From JBBQVZ01 sp963695975 (GTDB lineage: Bacteria > Actinomycetota > UBA4738 > HRBIN12), in NCBI GenBank assembly GCA_963695975.1, contig CAVOIB010000010.1, positions 310,001 to 374,000 of the forward strand: 64,000 nt of DNA. The letters are read 5' to 3'. The position numbers were made by a program, and so were the translations under genes. The first letter of the stretch is position 1; every line of letters begins with the position of its first letter. Shown in pieces: positions 32,271-40,314 of the stretch. The notes beneath the pieces were generated by a model. The model did not search any database. It was not told the DNA's origin and saw only the letters and a list, made by a program, of their open reading frames with translations.

Positions 32271-32321
32271 TCGGTGGGCGCTGAGCGGCTCGAACCCCCG
32301 ACCTTCGCCTTGTAAGGGCGA
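32271..32321 (-). repeat. tRNA-Val 3'-half repeat, copy 1 (att-like)
   Basis: About 51 nt matching the tRNA-Val region 41602-41651 with one mismatch (position 32285). It covers the discriminator base, the acceptor 3' strand, T arm, variable loop and anticodon arm, but stops there, so it is not a functional tRNA. The right side lacks the flank found at copies 2 and 3. Confidence 0.8.
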
Positions 32322-32489
32322 AACGAATCCCCACGACCCACATCGAGCTCTCCATCGAGATCCCGCACGTGCTGGCCAGGAAGCGGGCCCCCGTGTCGGC
32401 AGCGTCGGCGAAGGTGCTGGCTCAGGGCCTCTTTCGGTGCAACGATTCCGTTGAAGCGCGGCTTCGGTCGCTCGACGAAGGAGTGATTC

Positions 32490-33176
32490 ATGGAAGGTGG
32501 ATCGGTCCTCGGAACCCTCCTCGCCGGAGGGATCTTGCTGTTCCTGGGTAGCCTCATCGCATTCGCGGGCTATCGGCTGTTCCTGATACTGCTGCCGATC
32601 TATGGGTTCTTCTTCGGGCTGGCTTTCGGCGCGCACTCGGTGCAGGCGCTATTCGGCGACGGCTTCCTGTCCACCACCACGAGCTGGGTGGTCGGCTTCT
32701 TCGCGGGACTGTTGTTCGCGCTCCTCTCGTACCTGTTCTGGGTCTTCGCGGTCGCCCTGGTGGCCGGCTCGCTCGGGTACGCGCTGGTAGCGGGCTTCTT
32801 CTCCCTGTTCGGCGCCGACCTCGATGTGCTGGTCTGGATCGTCGGGGTCGTGGTGGGCATCGTCTTCGGGATCGCCGCGTTGGTGATGAACCTCCAGAAG
32901 GCCATCGTGATCATCGCCACAGCCCTCCTGGGCGCCTGGACGGTCGTGGGGACCTTCCTATTCCTATTCACTTCCGCCACACCGCAGAGCATCGCGGAGG
33001 GCGGCGCGAAGATGGTGCTAGAAGACCACCCGCTCTGGTTCCTGATCTTCGCCGTCGTGGCGGCGGTGGGGATGATCTTCCAGTTCCAGATCAACCGCAA
33101 CTATGAGATCGAGCGGTACAACCGCTGGGAGGCGTCGATGGGCGGCACCTACGAGACACCCCCACCGTCGATGTAG
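32490..33176 (+). CDS. DUF4203-like multi-pass membrane protein
   Basis: Protein of 228 residues with about seven hydrophobic helices (FGAHSVQALFGDG, FFAGLLFALLSYLFW and others) and a charged C-terminus. The pattern resembles DUF4203/TMEM198-type membrane proteins, whose bacterial role is unknown. ATG at 32490 with GAAGGAG 7 nt upstream. It is the only gene in the small segment between att copies 1 and 2. Confidence 0.7.
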   Translation: MEGGSVLGTLLAGGILLFLGSLIAFAGYRLFLILLPIYGFFFGLAFGAHSVQALFGDGFLSTTTSWVVGFFAGLLFALLSYLFWVFAVALVAGSLGYALVAGFFSLFGADLDVLVWIVGVVVGIVFGIAALVMNLQKAIVIIATALLGAWTVVGTFLFLFTSATPQSIAEGGAKMVLEDHPLWFLIFAVVAAVGMIFQFQINRNYEIERYNRWEASMGGTYETPPPSM

Positions 33177-33224
33177 GCAGGAGTTCGAGCGAGGGCTCAA
33201 GATAACGTCTGACCTGCAGTTTCT

Positions 33225-33276
33225 GGGTGGGCGCTGAGGGTCTCGAACCCCCGACCTTCGCCTTGTGAGGGCGACG
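33225..33276 (-). repeat. tRNA-Val 3'-half repeat, copy 2 (att-like)
   Basis: About 52 nt matching the tRNA-Val 3' half. Two differences stand out: one in the T-arm region and one in the anticodon, which reads CAC instead of TAC, so this copy may derive from a tRNA-Val(CAC) or have mutated. It is preceded by CTGACCTGCAG and followed by GCTGGTCAG, an imperfect inverted repeat around the core. Confidence 0.8.
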
Positions 33277-33375
33277 AGGAAGCGCTGGTCAGCGCCTGAG
33301 CTGCGGTCTCGCCTGTCATAGGAGTGCATGCCTCTACCTTGGCGCGACATGGCCTAGTTACGCACAGTGTTACGC
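33277..33375. repeat. att-flanking block with paired TTACGC motifs (copy 2)
   Basis: This block aligns base for base with 40315-40415 over its whole length at roughly 65-70% identity by eye. It ends in two direct TTACGC hexamers 12 nt apart (33358-33363 and 33370-33375). Such a position beside a tRNA-derived core suggests arm sites of a tyrosine recombinase. Confidence 0.55.
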
Positions 33376-33515
33376 AGCATGGGCGAACCCGCAGATCGAG
33401 TGGGTCCCATCAACGTCATGCTGGCCTCCTCTACCGCGCGCCGATTCTGGACGTTGTCAGACACTTCGGGTTCGGAGCTGTCCCCGGACGTGACAACCTG
33501 CTCCGCCACCGTCAT
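33354..33515 (-). CDS. Possible 53-residue protein with RRAVEEAS motif
   Basis: An open frame from ATG 33515 to TAG at 33354-33356 contains SDNVQNRRAVEEAS and MTLMGPTRSAGS. The same protein pattern (SDTLPDRRAVGEG, TLMGTTES) recurs on the minus strand at 62378-62599, so the amino-acid sequence, not just DNA, is similar. No clear ribosome-binding site. The TTACGC motifs overlap its last codons. It may be a remnant of a larger gene; I do not recognise the family. Confidence 0.35.
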   Translation of the reverse strand: MTVAEQVVTSGDSSEPEVSDNVQNRRAVEEASMTLMGPTRSAGSPMLRNTVRN

Positions 33516-33598
33516 CGCGGACCCCACGTCGTGCGCGAGTGGAGTACGTTGGGCTCTAGCCAGACAGGGACATGAACCTGGCGTGGAAGGAGACCGCG

Positions 33599-33811
33599 GT
33601 GAGTGACAGCGTGTATCGGGTCACCGAGGTGATCGGGACCAGCACGGAGTCCTGGGAGGACGCGGCCAGGCATGCGGTGGAGACCGCGTCCAGGACGCTC
33701 CGCGACTTGCGGATCGGGGAGGTCTCGAAACTCGACATGACGATCGACGACGGGCACGTCACGAACTACCGCGCGCGCGTGAGCATCTCGTTCAAGTACC
33801 AGAGCGAGTGA
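33599..33811 (+). CDS. Dodecin (flavin-binding dodecamer)
   Basis: A 70-residue protein matching the dodecin pattern: VYRVTEVIGTSTESWEDAARHAVETAS, then a Leu/Arg linker and strands ending YRARVSISFKYQ. Dodecins are small beta-alpha-beta-beta proteins that assemble into 12-mers and store or buffer flavins. GTG at 33599 is chosen for AAGGAGA 9 nt upstream; nine codons upstream in frame are not part of the fold. It lies within the tRNA-bounded array. Confidence 0.88.
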   Translation: MSDSVYRVTEVIGTSTESWEDAARHAVETASRTLRDLRIGEVSKLDMTIDDGHVTNYRARVSISFKYQSE

Positions 33812-34025
33812 GCTGAAAGGCGAGCTTGGGCGTCCGCCGACGGATCCTGGGTCCGCGCAGGGAACGACAGGTTGTGTCGAGTAGCTGCTGCCTGCTGCGT
33901 GCCATCTCCAAGACCGGCCTTCCGACCTATGAAGTCGGTGACCGGGGACGGACCGCGAACGAGGGCTGGCAACGTCTTCTACCAGAACTGAGGTGTCGGA
34001 CGGTCGGGACACGTTGCTGGGCAAG

Positions 34026-34739
34026 CTACCTTCCCGTCAACGAGAAGTGCATGTAGTCCTTGAGCGAGAGCCAGTTCCCGCCCCACCCCCAGCCGATCGC
34101 CGCGAAGGCTCGCGCGACGACGTCGTGGCTATGGATCATCCCAGGAAGATGCTGCGTGCGATCCAGGTACGGGAGGCACGCGGCACGGAGCACATGGCCA
34201 TCGCCCGTGACGTAGGGGTTCTGCGTCGGGTTGATGTCGATAGCCCAACCGTAGCTGTGCTGGGAGAACCCGGTGGTCTGCCCGGTCACTGGTCGGCAAC
34301 TGAACGACGCGGTGACGTTGGCAGTGCTGAACCAGTCCGATGGCTGCGGCGGTCGCCAGCGGGCTGCCAGCGCGATCTTCTGGATCGGGAACCGCGCGTC
34401 GAACAGCTGGTGGAACACCGAGAGCACGTCGTCCGCGACTGTCTCGTTGGTGATCAAGGGCCCCTGCTTCACGCGGTCACCGAACGTCCAATAGCTCACG
34501 GTCACGAGTCGAAGGTCGCGGATCGGCACCGGGCACCCCGGCTGCCAGTTCCGCCCGATCAGCTCCTCTCGCAACGCAGGATCGATCCACCTGACCGAGC
34601 CGTCGAACGGGGGAGGCGGGCTGGGGGTGGGTGTGCGATCGGCCCCGACGGGGGCCGCCGCGTGGATGGGGCCAGCGCACGCCGCGAGCATGAGGAACGA
34701 GACCATCGCGGTCGCCCCACGTCGGGTCACGGATCGCAT
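34026..34739 (-). CDS. Lipoprotein D-Ala-D-Ala carboxypeptidase (peptidase M15)
   Basis: Protein of 237 residues with a lipoprotein signal peptide (lipobox LAAC, Cys at about 21), a Pro-rich linker, then a M15-type zinc peptidase domain. Metal and catalytic motifs: SQHSYGWAIDINP (His and Asp ligands) and the C-terminal DYMHFSL (third His). M15 enzymes of the VanY/DD-carboxypeptidase type trim peptidoglycan stem peptides outside the cell. ATG at 34739 was chosen to give a proper signal peptide. Located within the array. Confidence 0.85.
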   Translation of the reverse strand: MRSVTRRGATAMVSFLMLAACAGPIHAAAPVGADRTPTPSPPPPFDGSVRWIDPALREELIGRNWQPGCPVPIRDLRLVTVSYWTFGDRVKQGPLITNETVADDVLSVFHQLFDARFPIQKIALAARWRPPQPSDWFSTANVTASFSCRPVTGQTTGFSQHSYGWAIDINPTQNPYVTGDGHVLRAACLPYLDRTQHLPGMIHSHDVVARAFAAIGWGWGGNWLSLKDYMHFSLTGR

Positions 34740-34914
34740 CCTGTCACCAGAACGGCTCGATCGTGAACAAGTTCCCGAGATCATGACGATGTGATTGAAC
34801 GCCTAACGCCAAACACAAGCGTGCCGGGGATGTTGGCACTACGAGCAGCAGCGGAATCACTCGTTCAATCGGCGGCCACATCACAAGATGAGGTTGCGAT
34901 CAGAACCTGTCTCA

Positions 34915-35179
34915 TCAAGGGCGACGGCGATCTCGCCGCCGCGCCCGAGCCGAGACCGAAGTATCGCCAGCCACCTTCGACGGACCCGCGCGAGGCGTTC
35001 GATGCGCGCAGGCGATCGCCGAAGCGATGCAACCGTTGGGTCTCTAGATCCGTGCGGGTTTGCACACGGGAGAGATCGACGTCGCTCGCGATGACGTCCA
35101 GGGCATCGCGGTCCACATCGGCGCCCGCGTCGTCGCGGCGGAGCCGATCGCTTTCCCGAATCAAGCTACGGGCTCGTGA
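34915..35179 (+). pseudogene. Remnant of a class III adenylate/guanylate cyclase
   Basis: Forward frame from 34973: TFDGPARGVRCAQAIAEAMQPLGL, then a TAG at 35045-35047 where homologues have Glu, then IRAGLHTGEIDV and GIAVHIGARV, the C-terminal half of a class III cyclase catalytic domain. Just before it, a KGDGDLA piece (expected ...GDGFLATFDGPA) is separated from TFDGPA by an extra ~34 nt. So it is truncated, has an insertion and an in-frame stop. The 3' end overlaps the neighbouring ligase gene by 14 nt. Confidence 0.7.
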
Positions 35180-36674
35180 CCACATCGTCGGTGACTATCT
35201 CGTTACTGAGCCCGACGACGTCCCTACGATCGCGAAGAAGCATCCGGAGCGCCTCACGGCGCACCTTCCCCGCGGCGTTCCGCGGGATCTCGTCCACCCG
35301 GTGGACCTCGTGCGGGACCTCATGCGGCGCTAGGGCCGAGCGGAGGTCGAGGAGCAGATCGTCCGCATCGATCTCGGCCTCCGCGACGATCCCCAAGACG
35401 ATGCGTCCGTCCACATCGACGGCCCCCGCGTCGGATATCCCCGGCGTCCCGTAGAGCGCTCGCTCGATCGTTTCCGGGTATGCAGCGAACTCACCGATGC
35501 GCATCACGGATGACGCTCGGTCGATGAATGTGAGGTACCCGTCGCCGTCGATCACCCCCATATCACCGGTCGGGAACCACCCGTCCGCATCACGAACGGG
35601 ATCACGGCGCCAGTAGCCGGCCGCCACGTTGGGCCCGCGGATCCACCATTCCCCCACCTCACCGGGGTCGCACGTCGATCCATCCGGGCGCCGCGCGCGG
35701 ACCTCGACGAATGGAAGCGGACGACCCACCGACCACGTGCGAGTCGTCGCTTCCCGCTCGTCGAGAAGCGAGACGACAGGGCCAGCCTCGGTGAGACCGT
35801 AGCCGTGCAGCAGCATCACGCCCCTCTCCAAGTAGACGCGGAGCAGCGGCTCGGGCACCAGGCCACCGCCCACCACGCCGATCCGAACGCTCGACAGATC
35901 CGCTTCCCCCCAACGGGGAGCGCGGACCATATCTTCGAGCAGATCGGGGTTGGCGAAGAGCACCGTCACGCGGGCTCGCTCGATCGTGGACAGGACCGCC
36001 ACCCCGTCGGCGGTCGGCGGCACGACGACCGCCCCACCGGCGAACAAGGTCGGGAGGACGGTCACGCCGAGGCCGCCTATGCGGGTAAACGGTGCGGCCG
36101 CGAGGGTGACGTCCGTCGGAGCGATGGCGCACTCCGCCACCATCTGGATCACGTTCCACAGCAGGTTCGCGTGAGACAGCATCACGCCCTTCGGGGGACC
36201 GGTCGTACCTGATGTGTACGCCAGGATGGCCAGGTCGCCGGGCGTCGGCTCCCAGCTCGGAAGCGCCTCAGCCCTTCCCCTCGCGGCGTGTCCGTCGATC
36301 CCGGCGGCCTCGAACTCGGGAACCCCTACGTCGGGATGAGTCGCCGGGGACGCGCGGATCACGAGCCGGGCTTCGGAATCCTCGAGCACGGCCCGAACCT
36401 CGTCCTCCGGGCGCGCCGGATGGATCGGGACCCACACGCCTCCGATCGCTGTCGTCGCAAAGAGCGAGACGAGCGCGGACGGATGGTTCTGGCCGTGGAA
36501 CGCGACCCGATCGCCGATACCGATCCCGTTGCGCTGCAGGAGCGATGCAAACGCCCGGATCTCCTGCGCGAGGTCAGAGTATGTGGAGGTGCCGTGCTCC
36601 GCGACGAGCGCAACGATCCCGGGGGAGCGCGCCGCGCGCCGTTCGATCCAGCTCCCGAGGCCGGGGAACCCCAT
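35166..36674 (-). CDS. Acyl-CoA synthetase/AMP-dependent ligase
   Basis: ANL-superfamily enzyme of 502 residues that makes an acyl-AMP and then a thioester. The P-loop-like motif YTSGTTGPPKGVMLS (about 170), GYGLTEAGP, and the hinge TGDMGVIDGDGYL are present; the catalytic Lys lies in NAAGKVRREAL near the C-terminus. Substrate unknown (fatty or aryl acid). ATG at 36674 with TAGCAT at exactly -12 to -7 (36681-36686), so probably leaderless. It lies within the array and overlaps the cyclase remnant. Confidence 0.9.
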   Translation of the reverse strand: MGFPGLGSWIERRAARSPGIVALVAEHGTSTYSDLAQEIRAFASLLQRNGIGIGDRVAFHGQNHPSALVSLFATTAIGGVWVPIHPARPEDEVRAVLEDSEARLVIRASPATHPDVGVPEFEAAGIDGHAARGRAEALPSWEPTPGDLAILAYTSGTTGPPKGVMLSHANLLWNVIQMVAECAIAPTDVTLAAAPFTRIGGLGVTVLPTLFAGGAVVVPPTADGVAVLSTIERARVTVLFANPDLLEDMVRAPRWGEADLSSVRIGVVGGGLVPEPLLRVYLERGVMLLHGYGLTEAGPVVSLLDEREATTRTWSVGRPLPFVEVRARRPDGSTCDPGEVGEWWIRGPNVAAGYWRRDPVRDADGWFPTGDMGVIDGDGYLTFIDRASSVMRIGEFAAYPETIERALYGTPGISDAGAVDVDGRIVLGIVAEAEIDADDLLLDLRSALAPHEVPHEVHRVDEIPRNAAGKVRREALRMLLRDRRDVVGLSNEIVTDDVVTSP

Positions 36675-36849
36675 AGCGCGATGCTACCCCGGCCTTCGTT
36701 CCTGCGCCCGCTGCTCCGCCTGCGGCGGTCGACGCTCGGGAAGGCGTAGCCGCAGACCCGATGGTAGAGGGGTCCCGTCTTCGGATCGGTCTCTCTGCTA
36801 TCGGCACAGAAGGTCAAGGGGTATCCCCCGACGAGTAATCTTCCTTTCC

Positions 36850-37071
36850 ATGCGGGGTGATCGGGTTGAGATCGTCGTGGACTCCGGGAACGCCGTCCTG
36901 AAGTACGAGATCGAGGCGACGAAGGCCGGGCGCCGGGTCGAGGTGTCCACCTCCAGAGGCACCGTGGAGGTGACCGAGGTGACGCGGAGCGGCACGCCGA
37001 TCAGATCCGCGCGATTCATGGCCTCCCGGGTCGTTGCGGTCGTTGAACATCCGGCGCCCCTCTCGGCATGA
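36850..37071 (+). CDS. Small beta-rich hypothetical protein
   Basis: A 73-residue protein of alternating short strands (VEIVVDSGNAVLKYEIEATKAGRRVEVST) with no known motif. ATG at 36850; TAATCT at 36836-36841 lies just ahead. Its stop overlaps the next gene start by 4 nt (ATGA), so the two are co-translated and probably work together. I do not recognise the family. Confidence 0.6.
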   Translation: MRGDRVEIVVDSGNAVLKYEIEATKAGRRVEVSTSRGTVEVTEVTRSGTPIRSARFMASRVVAVVEHPAPLSA

Positions 37072-37865
37072 CCGAGGCATTGGATCCCGCAGCGGTCGAG
37101 GCGCTCTACGCCGAGAGTCCCGGTCGGTTCATCGAAGCCAGACACGACCTCGTCGAACGTCTCAAGGAGGCGGGCGCCCTGGATACCGCAAGGGAGGCGA
37201 GGGCACTGCGGAAGCCGACTACGGCAGCGTGGGCCGTGAACCGCATCGCCCGCGAGCACCCCCGCGAGATGGAAGCTTTGATCGCAGCTGGCAAGGATCT
37301 CGCGTCCGCGCAGCGGGAAGTGGCGTCAGGCGGGAGCGTCGATCGCCTGCGGGAAGCGGCTTCCGAACGCCGTCGTCTCGTCGACCTGCTCGTCCGAGCC
37401 GCTTCCCAGACCCTGAAAGACGCGGGGATGGCTGCGGCCAGAGCCACCCTCGACGAGGTCTCTTCTACGCTCATGGCGATCGCCACCAACCAGGAGGCGG
37501 CTGAACGGGTCCGCAGAGGTGTCCTCGACAAGGAGCTGCCCGCACCTGCTGGATTCGGTGACGAGCAACTCGATGCGGCGCTCCTCGCATCTGTGAGCGA
37601 GCTGCCAAGGCGGGCGGGTACCGACGGCCCTGGTGATGAGGCCGTCACCCCAGCGCAGCAGCGCAAGGAACGTGAGGCGAGACGCCGGGCCGACCGCCTG
37701 GCCGCGGAAGCCGCCAAGCTCGAACGGGATGCCGTGCGGTTAGAGCGAGTCGCCGAAGCGGCTGACGCCAAGGCAACCGACGCACGACTCGCTGCCGCGC
37801 TCGCTCGGCGCCAGGCCGACGCCGCCCGCTACAGCGCTGAGAAGGCTTCACCCCAGCAAGGGTAG
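37068..37865 (+). CDS. Coiled-coil conserved hypothetical protein
   Basis: Protein of 265 residues, largely alpha-helical. The N-terminal part (FIEARHDLVERLKEAG, then RALRKPTTAAWAVNRIAR) is a recurring motif of uncharacterised actinobacterial proteins. The C-terminal ~70 residues form a Lys/Arg/Ala/Glu coiled coil. No enzyme motif. It is the second gene of a two-gene operon. Nothing in the sequence suggests transfer beyond its location in the array. Confidence 0.7.
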   Translation: MTEALDPAAVEALYAESPGRFIEARHDLVERLKEAGALDTAREARALRKPTTAAWAVNRIAREHPREMEALIAAGKDLASAQREVASGGSVDRLREAASERRRLVDLLVRAASQTLKDAGMAAARATLDEVSSTLMAIATNQEAAERVRRGVLDKELPAPAGFGDEQLDAALLASVSELPRRAGTDGPGDEAVTPAQQRKEREARRRADRLAAEAAKLERDAVRLERVAEAADAKATDARLAAALARRQADAARYSAEKASPQQG

Positions 37866-38045
37866 GGCGGGCCTCAGTTTCGAGCCTGCTGGGAAGCACG
37901 AACGATCTGGAAGAAGGCGGTCGCGAGGATGACGATGCTCACGATCGCGAACCTGGAGACGAACAAGATGAGCGCGTGACCGCCTGTAGGCCGGACCTGG
38001 CGGGCCGTTTGATGGGATATGCGGGCCTCCTTCGGGTCGACGTGC

Positions 38046-38423
38046 TCAGGCGTCCTTCGCAGCGTCGGTGGCCTTCGCGGCCGCATCCTTCGCAGCCTTC
38101 GTGGCTGTTGTGGGGGCGTCCTTCGCAGCGTCGGTGGCCTTCGTGGCCGCATCCTTCGCAGCCTTCGTGGCTGTTGTGGGGGCGCCCTTCGCAGCGTCGG
38201 TGGCCTTCGCGGCCGCATCCTTCGCAGCGTCGGTGGCCTTCGCGGCCGCATCCTTCGCAGCGTCGGTGGCCTTCGCGGCCGCATCCTTCGACGTCTGCGC
38301 GTACGAGTCACCGGCGGCGAACGAGTCCCATTCGGCGACGCCCGAGCCCGAACGTCTCTTGATGAAGGCGATGGCGGCGATCACGCCACCCAGGATCAGC
38401 AGCCCAATCAGGAGTTTCCTCAT
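38046..38423 (-). CDS. LEA-like repeat protein with N-terminal membrane anchor
   Basis: Protein of 125 residues: a transmembrane helix (LLIGLLILGGVIAAIAF) at the start, a short linker, then 11-residue repeats of the type KDAAAKATDAA to the end, as in late-embryogenesis-abundant stress proteins, predicted to form amphipathic helices. ATG at 38423 with a near-perfect GGAGGTGA site. The coding DNA is a 33-bp tandem repeat. The copy number may vary between strains. Confidence 0.8.
   Translation of the reverse strand: MRKLLIGLLILGGVIAAIAFIKRRSGSGVAEWDSFAAGDSYAQTSKDAAAKATDAAKDAAAKATDAAKDAAAKATDAAKGAPTTATKAAKDAATKATDAAKDAPTTATKAAKDAAAKATDAAKDA
38051..38290. repeat. 33-bp coding tandem repeat
   Basis: About seven units of 33 bp (11 codons) inside the LEA-like gene; some units form a 66-bp higher-order unit present twice. 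The near-identity between units suggests recent slippage or homogenisation. The antisense and +1 frames also stay open, producing spurious long reading frames. Confidence 0.85.
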
Positions 38424-38777
38424 CGTCACCTCCTGCCCGTGGCCCCCCCAGCCTAACGTCATCGAGAAACCGATGGCCACTCGGCCTGGTGCCGGAGGGG
38501 GCGAGGCTACTGTCATCCTGACCTCTCACATCCCGATCGTGCTTGCGTTCACGGGCTCCGGAGGTTGTTGGCCGTTGCGGCGCTCAAGGCTGCGGCAGCG
38601 GCTGAGAAGGTTGTAGAGGCGTCGGAAGAGGATGAAGAGAAGCCGGAGCCTCGTTAGGTCGACCTTGTCGGAGTACTTCGGAGCCGTTACGCAGGTGTAA
38701 CGCAGCGAACCGCTCGGCCATAGGAACCCAAGGGGCCGTTTCCGACCCCCTCGTGCATCTCTCTCGACTGAACACTC
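38424..38777. other. Gap with TTACGC-type palindrome, no gene
   Basis: About 350 bp between the LEA-like gene and the PxKF remnant. At 38692-38708 lies GTTACGCAGGTGTAACG, in which TTACGC occurs with a GTAAC inverted partner, similar in flavour to the motif pairs beside att copies 2 and 3. A short Ala/Glu-rich open frame at about 38550-38657 could be another gene fragment. Confidence 0.35.
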
Positions 38778-39090
38778 CTACTTGAACTGGAACTCCGCGA
38801 TCCTGCTCGTGTTGCCGTCCGCAAGGTTCAAGCTCATCACGTGGCACTGCCCACGATAGGTCTTCGGAGTCTTCCAGTTGAACTGCCAGGTTGCCGTTGC
38901 CCAGATACTGCAGACCCGAGTTGCCCGAGTACGTTTCGATCGCATCGAGGGTGTCACTCGGCGAACACTGGTGCTTCCCGACGTGAGGCTCGTGAAGCTC
39001 GTCGGGCTGCTGATCCCGACGCCGTTGATGTCGGTGATACGCCACTTCACCGGGATCGCCTGACCTCCGCCCTTCGAACCCGACCCAGCT
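38778..39090 (-). pseudogene. PxKF-domain protein fragment, frameshifted
   Basis: Minus-strand frame B reads AIPVKWRITDINGVGISSPTS and LTSGST, then the homologous text continues in another frame (SDTLDAIETYSGNSGLQYLGNGN) and returns to frame B (WQFNWKTPKTYRGQ, LNLADG, AEFQFK stop). Together this is the C-terminal PxKF-type beta domain of actinobacterial secreted proteins. Two frameshifts and the missing upstream part make it a remnant. Confidence 0.7.
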
Positions 39091-39250
39091 CAGGGGTCAC
39101 TGCCTGGGAGCGGCACACGCCCTCGCCTCGATCCGATTCGTGATCTCGAAACCTGGCGCAAGAACTGCGACTAACGATGAAGACCCGCCTGCTCCAGGAC
39201 TACAGCTTGCCCAAGCGCATCCGCGACGAAGATCCGCTCAGGCATGGACA

Positions 39251-39586
39251 TCAGTTGCCGCTTCGGCGCTCGTACTCCTGGCAGGCGGGGAGCACCTTGT
39301 CCAACGTTTCTTGTGGAATGGAAGGCCGCTTAACGTCGACAAGCTTCTTCGACATATCGCGGAACCAGTTGGCCGGCGAGTAATGAGTCACATCTGCGGA
39401 TGCGATGCACGCCTCGAATACCTGCCGCTCGTCGTCGAGGGATAGTTGATATTCGTCGACGATCTGCTGCTCCAGTGATGCTTCGACCACTCTCCGCATG
39501 CCGTCGAGTTCTCGCTCTGCGTTGTCCAATCGGGTGCTGTGCTAATCCCAACCACCGAGCAACGCCACGACGAGCACGATGACCAT
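39251..39586 (-). pseudogene. Membrane-anchored small protein broken by a TAG
   Basis: In one frame: MVIVLVVALLGGWD, then a TAG (39542-39544), then HSTRLDNAERELDGMRRVVEASLEQQ to the end at 39251. A TM anchor followed by a charged helical region is a normal architecture, so the stop probably broke a real gene. A TTG directly after the stop could still start a 92-residue soluble piece. No family was recognised. Confidence 0.45.
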
Positions 39587-39864
39587 CCAAGGTCTTGACC
39601 AGTTCCCGCCCACGCGCCCGCTCCTTGCCTGGCTACTAACCGGCAGCGTGACTCACAATGTGCCGCCTGCGCAAGACATGATGGCGCACTGCGGTTGCTC
39701 CCATTCCGCTGACTCGGCGTCGCACCCATTGCGCGACGCCGCAAGACCGAGCAGCGAAGAATCCACTCCGCCACAAATCCCCGGGCGACACGAAACGGGT
39801 CATCGCGGTCGGGCTCTCGATCGGGGGTTGCGCTAGGTGGACGCTCGTCTCGCAGGCGGGGTGC

Positions 39865-40180
39865 ACCGCATCGCAACGTCATCGTAATCGCGGCAGGCAT
39901 CGAGCTGGTCGACATCGGAGCACTGATCAACTTCCGCAGTCTGTACACCAGCCGGCTCGGAAGGATCTACGGCGGAGCGGCGCGACCGGATCTCATCGCA
40001 GCTGTCGCCGCACTGCTCGGCATACTATCTTCGACACGCTCCCGGGCCTGTTCATCGGCATCACCTTCTCAATCCTGCTGTTGCTGTTCGGGCATCGAAG
40101 CCGCACATCGTCGAACCCGGCAAGGTGCCAGGCACGCCCGGCCAACACACGGACCTCAAACGACACCCTGAGTCCTCTGG
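39865..40180 (+). pseudogene. SulP sulfate-permease fragment, frameshifted
   Basis: Forward frame HRNVIVIAAGIELVDIGAL, DLIAAVAALLGI, then (after a frame change near 40030) IFDTLPGLFIGITFSILLLLF, then (after another change near 40095) RASKPHIVEPGKVPGT. This order matches the last membrane helices of SulP-type anion transporters up to the linker before the STAS domain. Two frameshifts and no STAS remain. It ends about 80 bp before att copy 3. Confidence 0.7.
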
Positions 40181-40260
40181 TGTTATGAAGTGTTATGCAA
40201 GACCGATTCGAGGATAGTGGAGGCCTCCCTGGCAACCATATGCCTTCTGACCTGCGCGTT

Positions 40261-40314
40261 TCTCGGTGGGCGCTGAGGGGCTCGAACCCCCGACCTTCGC
40301 TTTGTAAGGGCGAC
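40261..40314 (-). repeat. tRNA-Val 3'-half repeat, copy 3 (att-like)
   Basis: About 54 nt identical to tRNA-Val 41600-41653 except one base (cgctttg versus cgccttg). It is framed by a perfect 12-bp inverted repeat: CTGACCTGCGCG on the left (40247-40258) and CGCGCAGGTCAG on the right (about 40320-40331), as in phage attP cores with recombinase-binding arms. Confidence 0.85.

Noticed and set aside
32178..32636. Minus-strand frame across att copy 1
   Set aside because: It contains the tRNA read-through peptide (GEGRGFEPLSAH) and no domain; an artefact of the repeat.
36819..36832. GGGGTATCCCCC as a third CsoR operator
   Set aside because: Symmetry is reversed relative to the two operator candidates and the neighbouring genes have no link to copper.
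37874..37975. A short membrane frame (RFAIVSIVILATAFFQIVRA) on the minus strand
   Set aside because: Codon use looks genuine, but no start codon with a ribosome-binding site could be found; it may be a fragment, so not listed as a gene.
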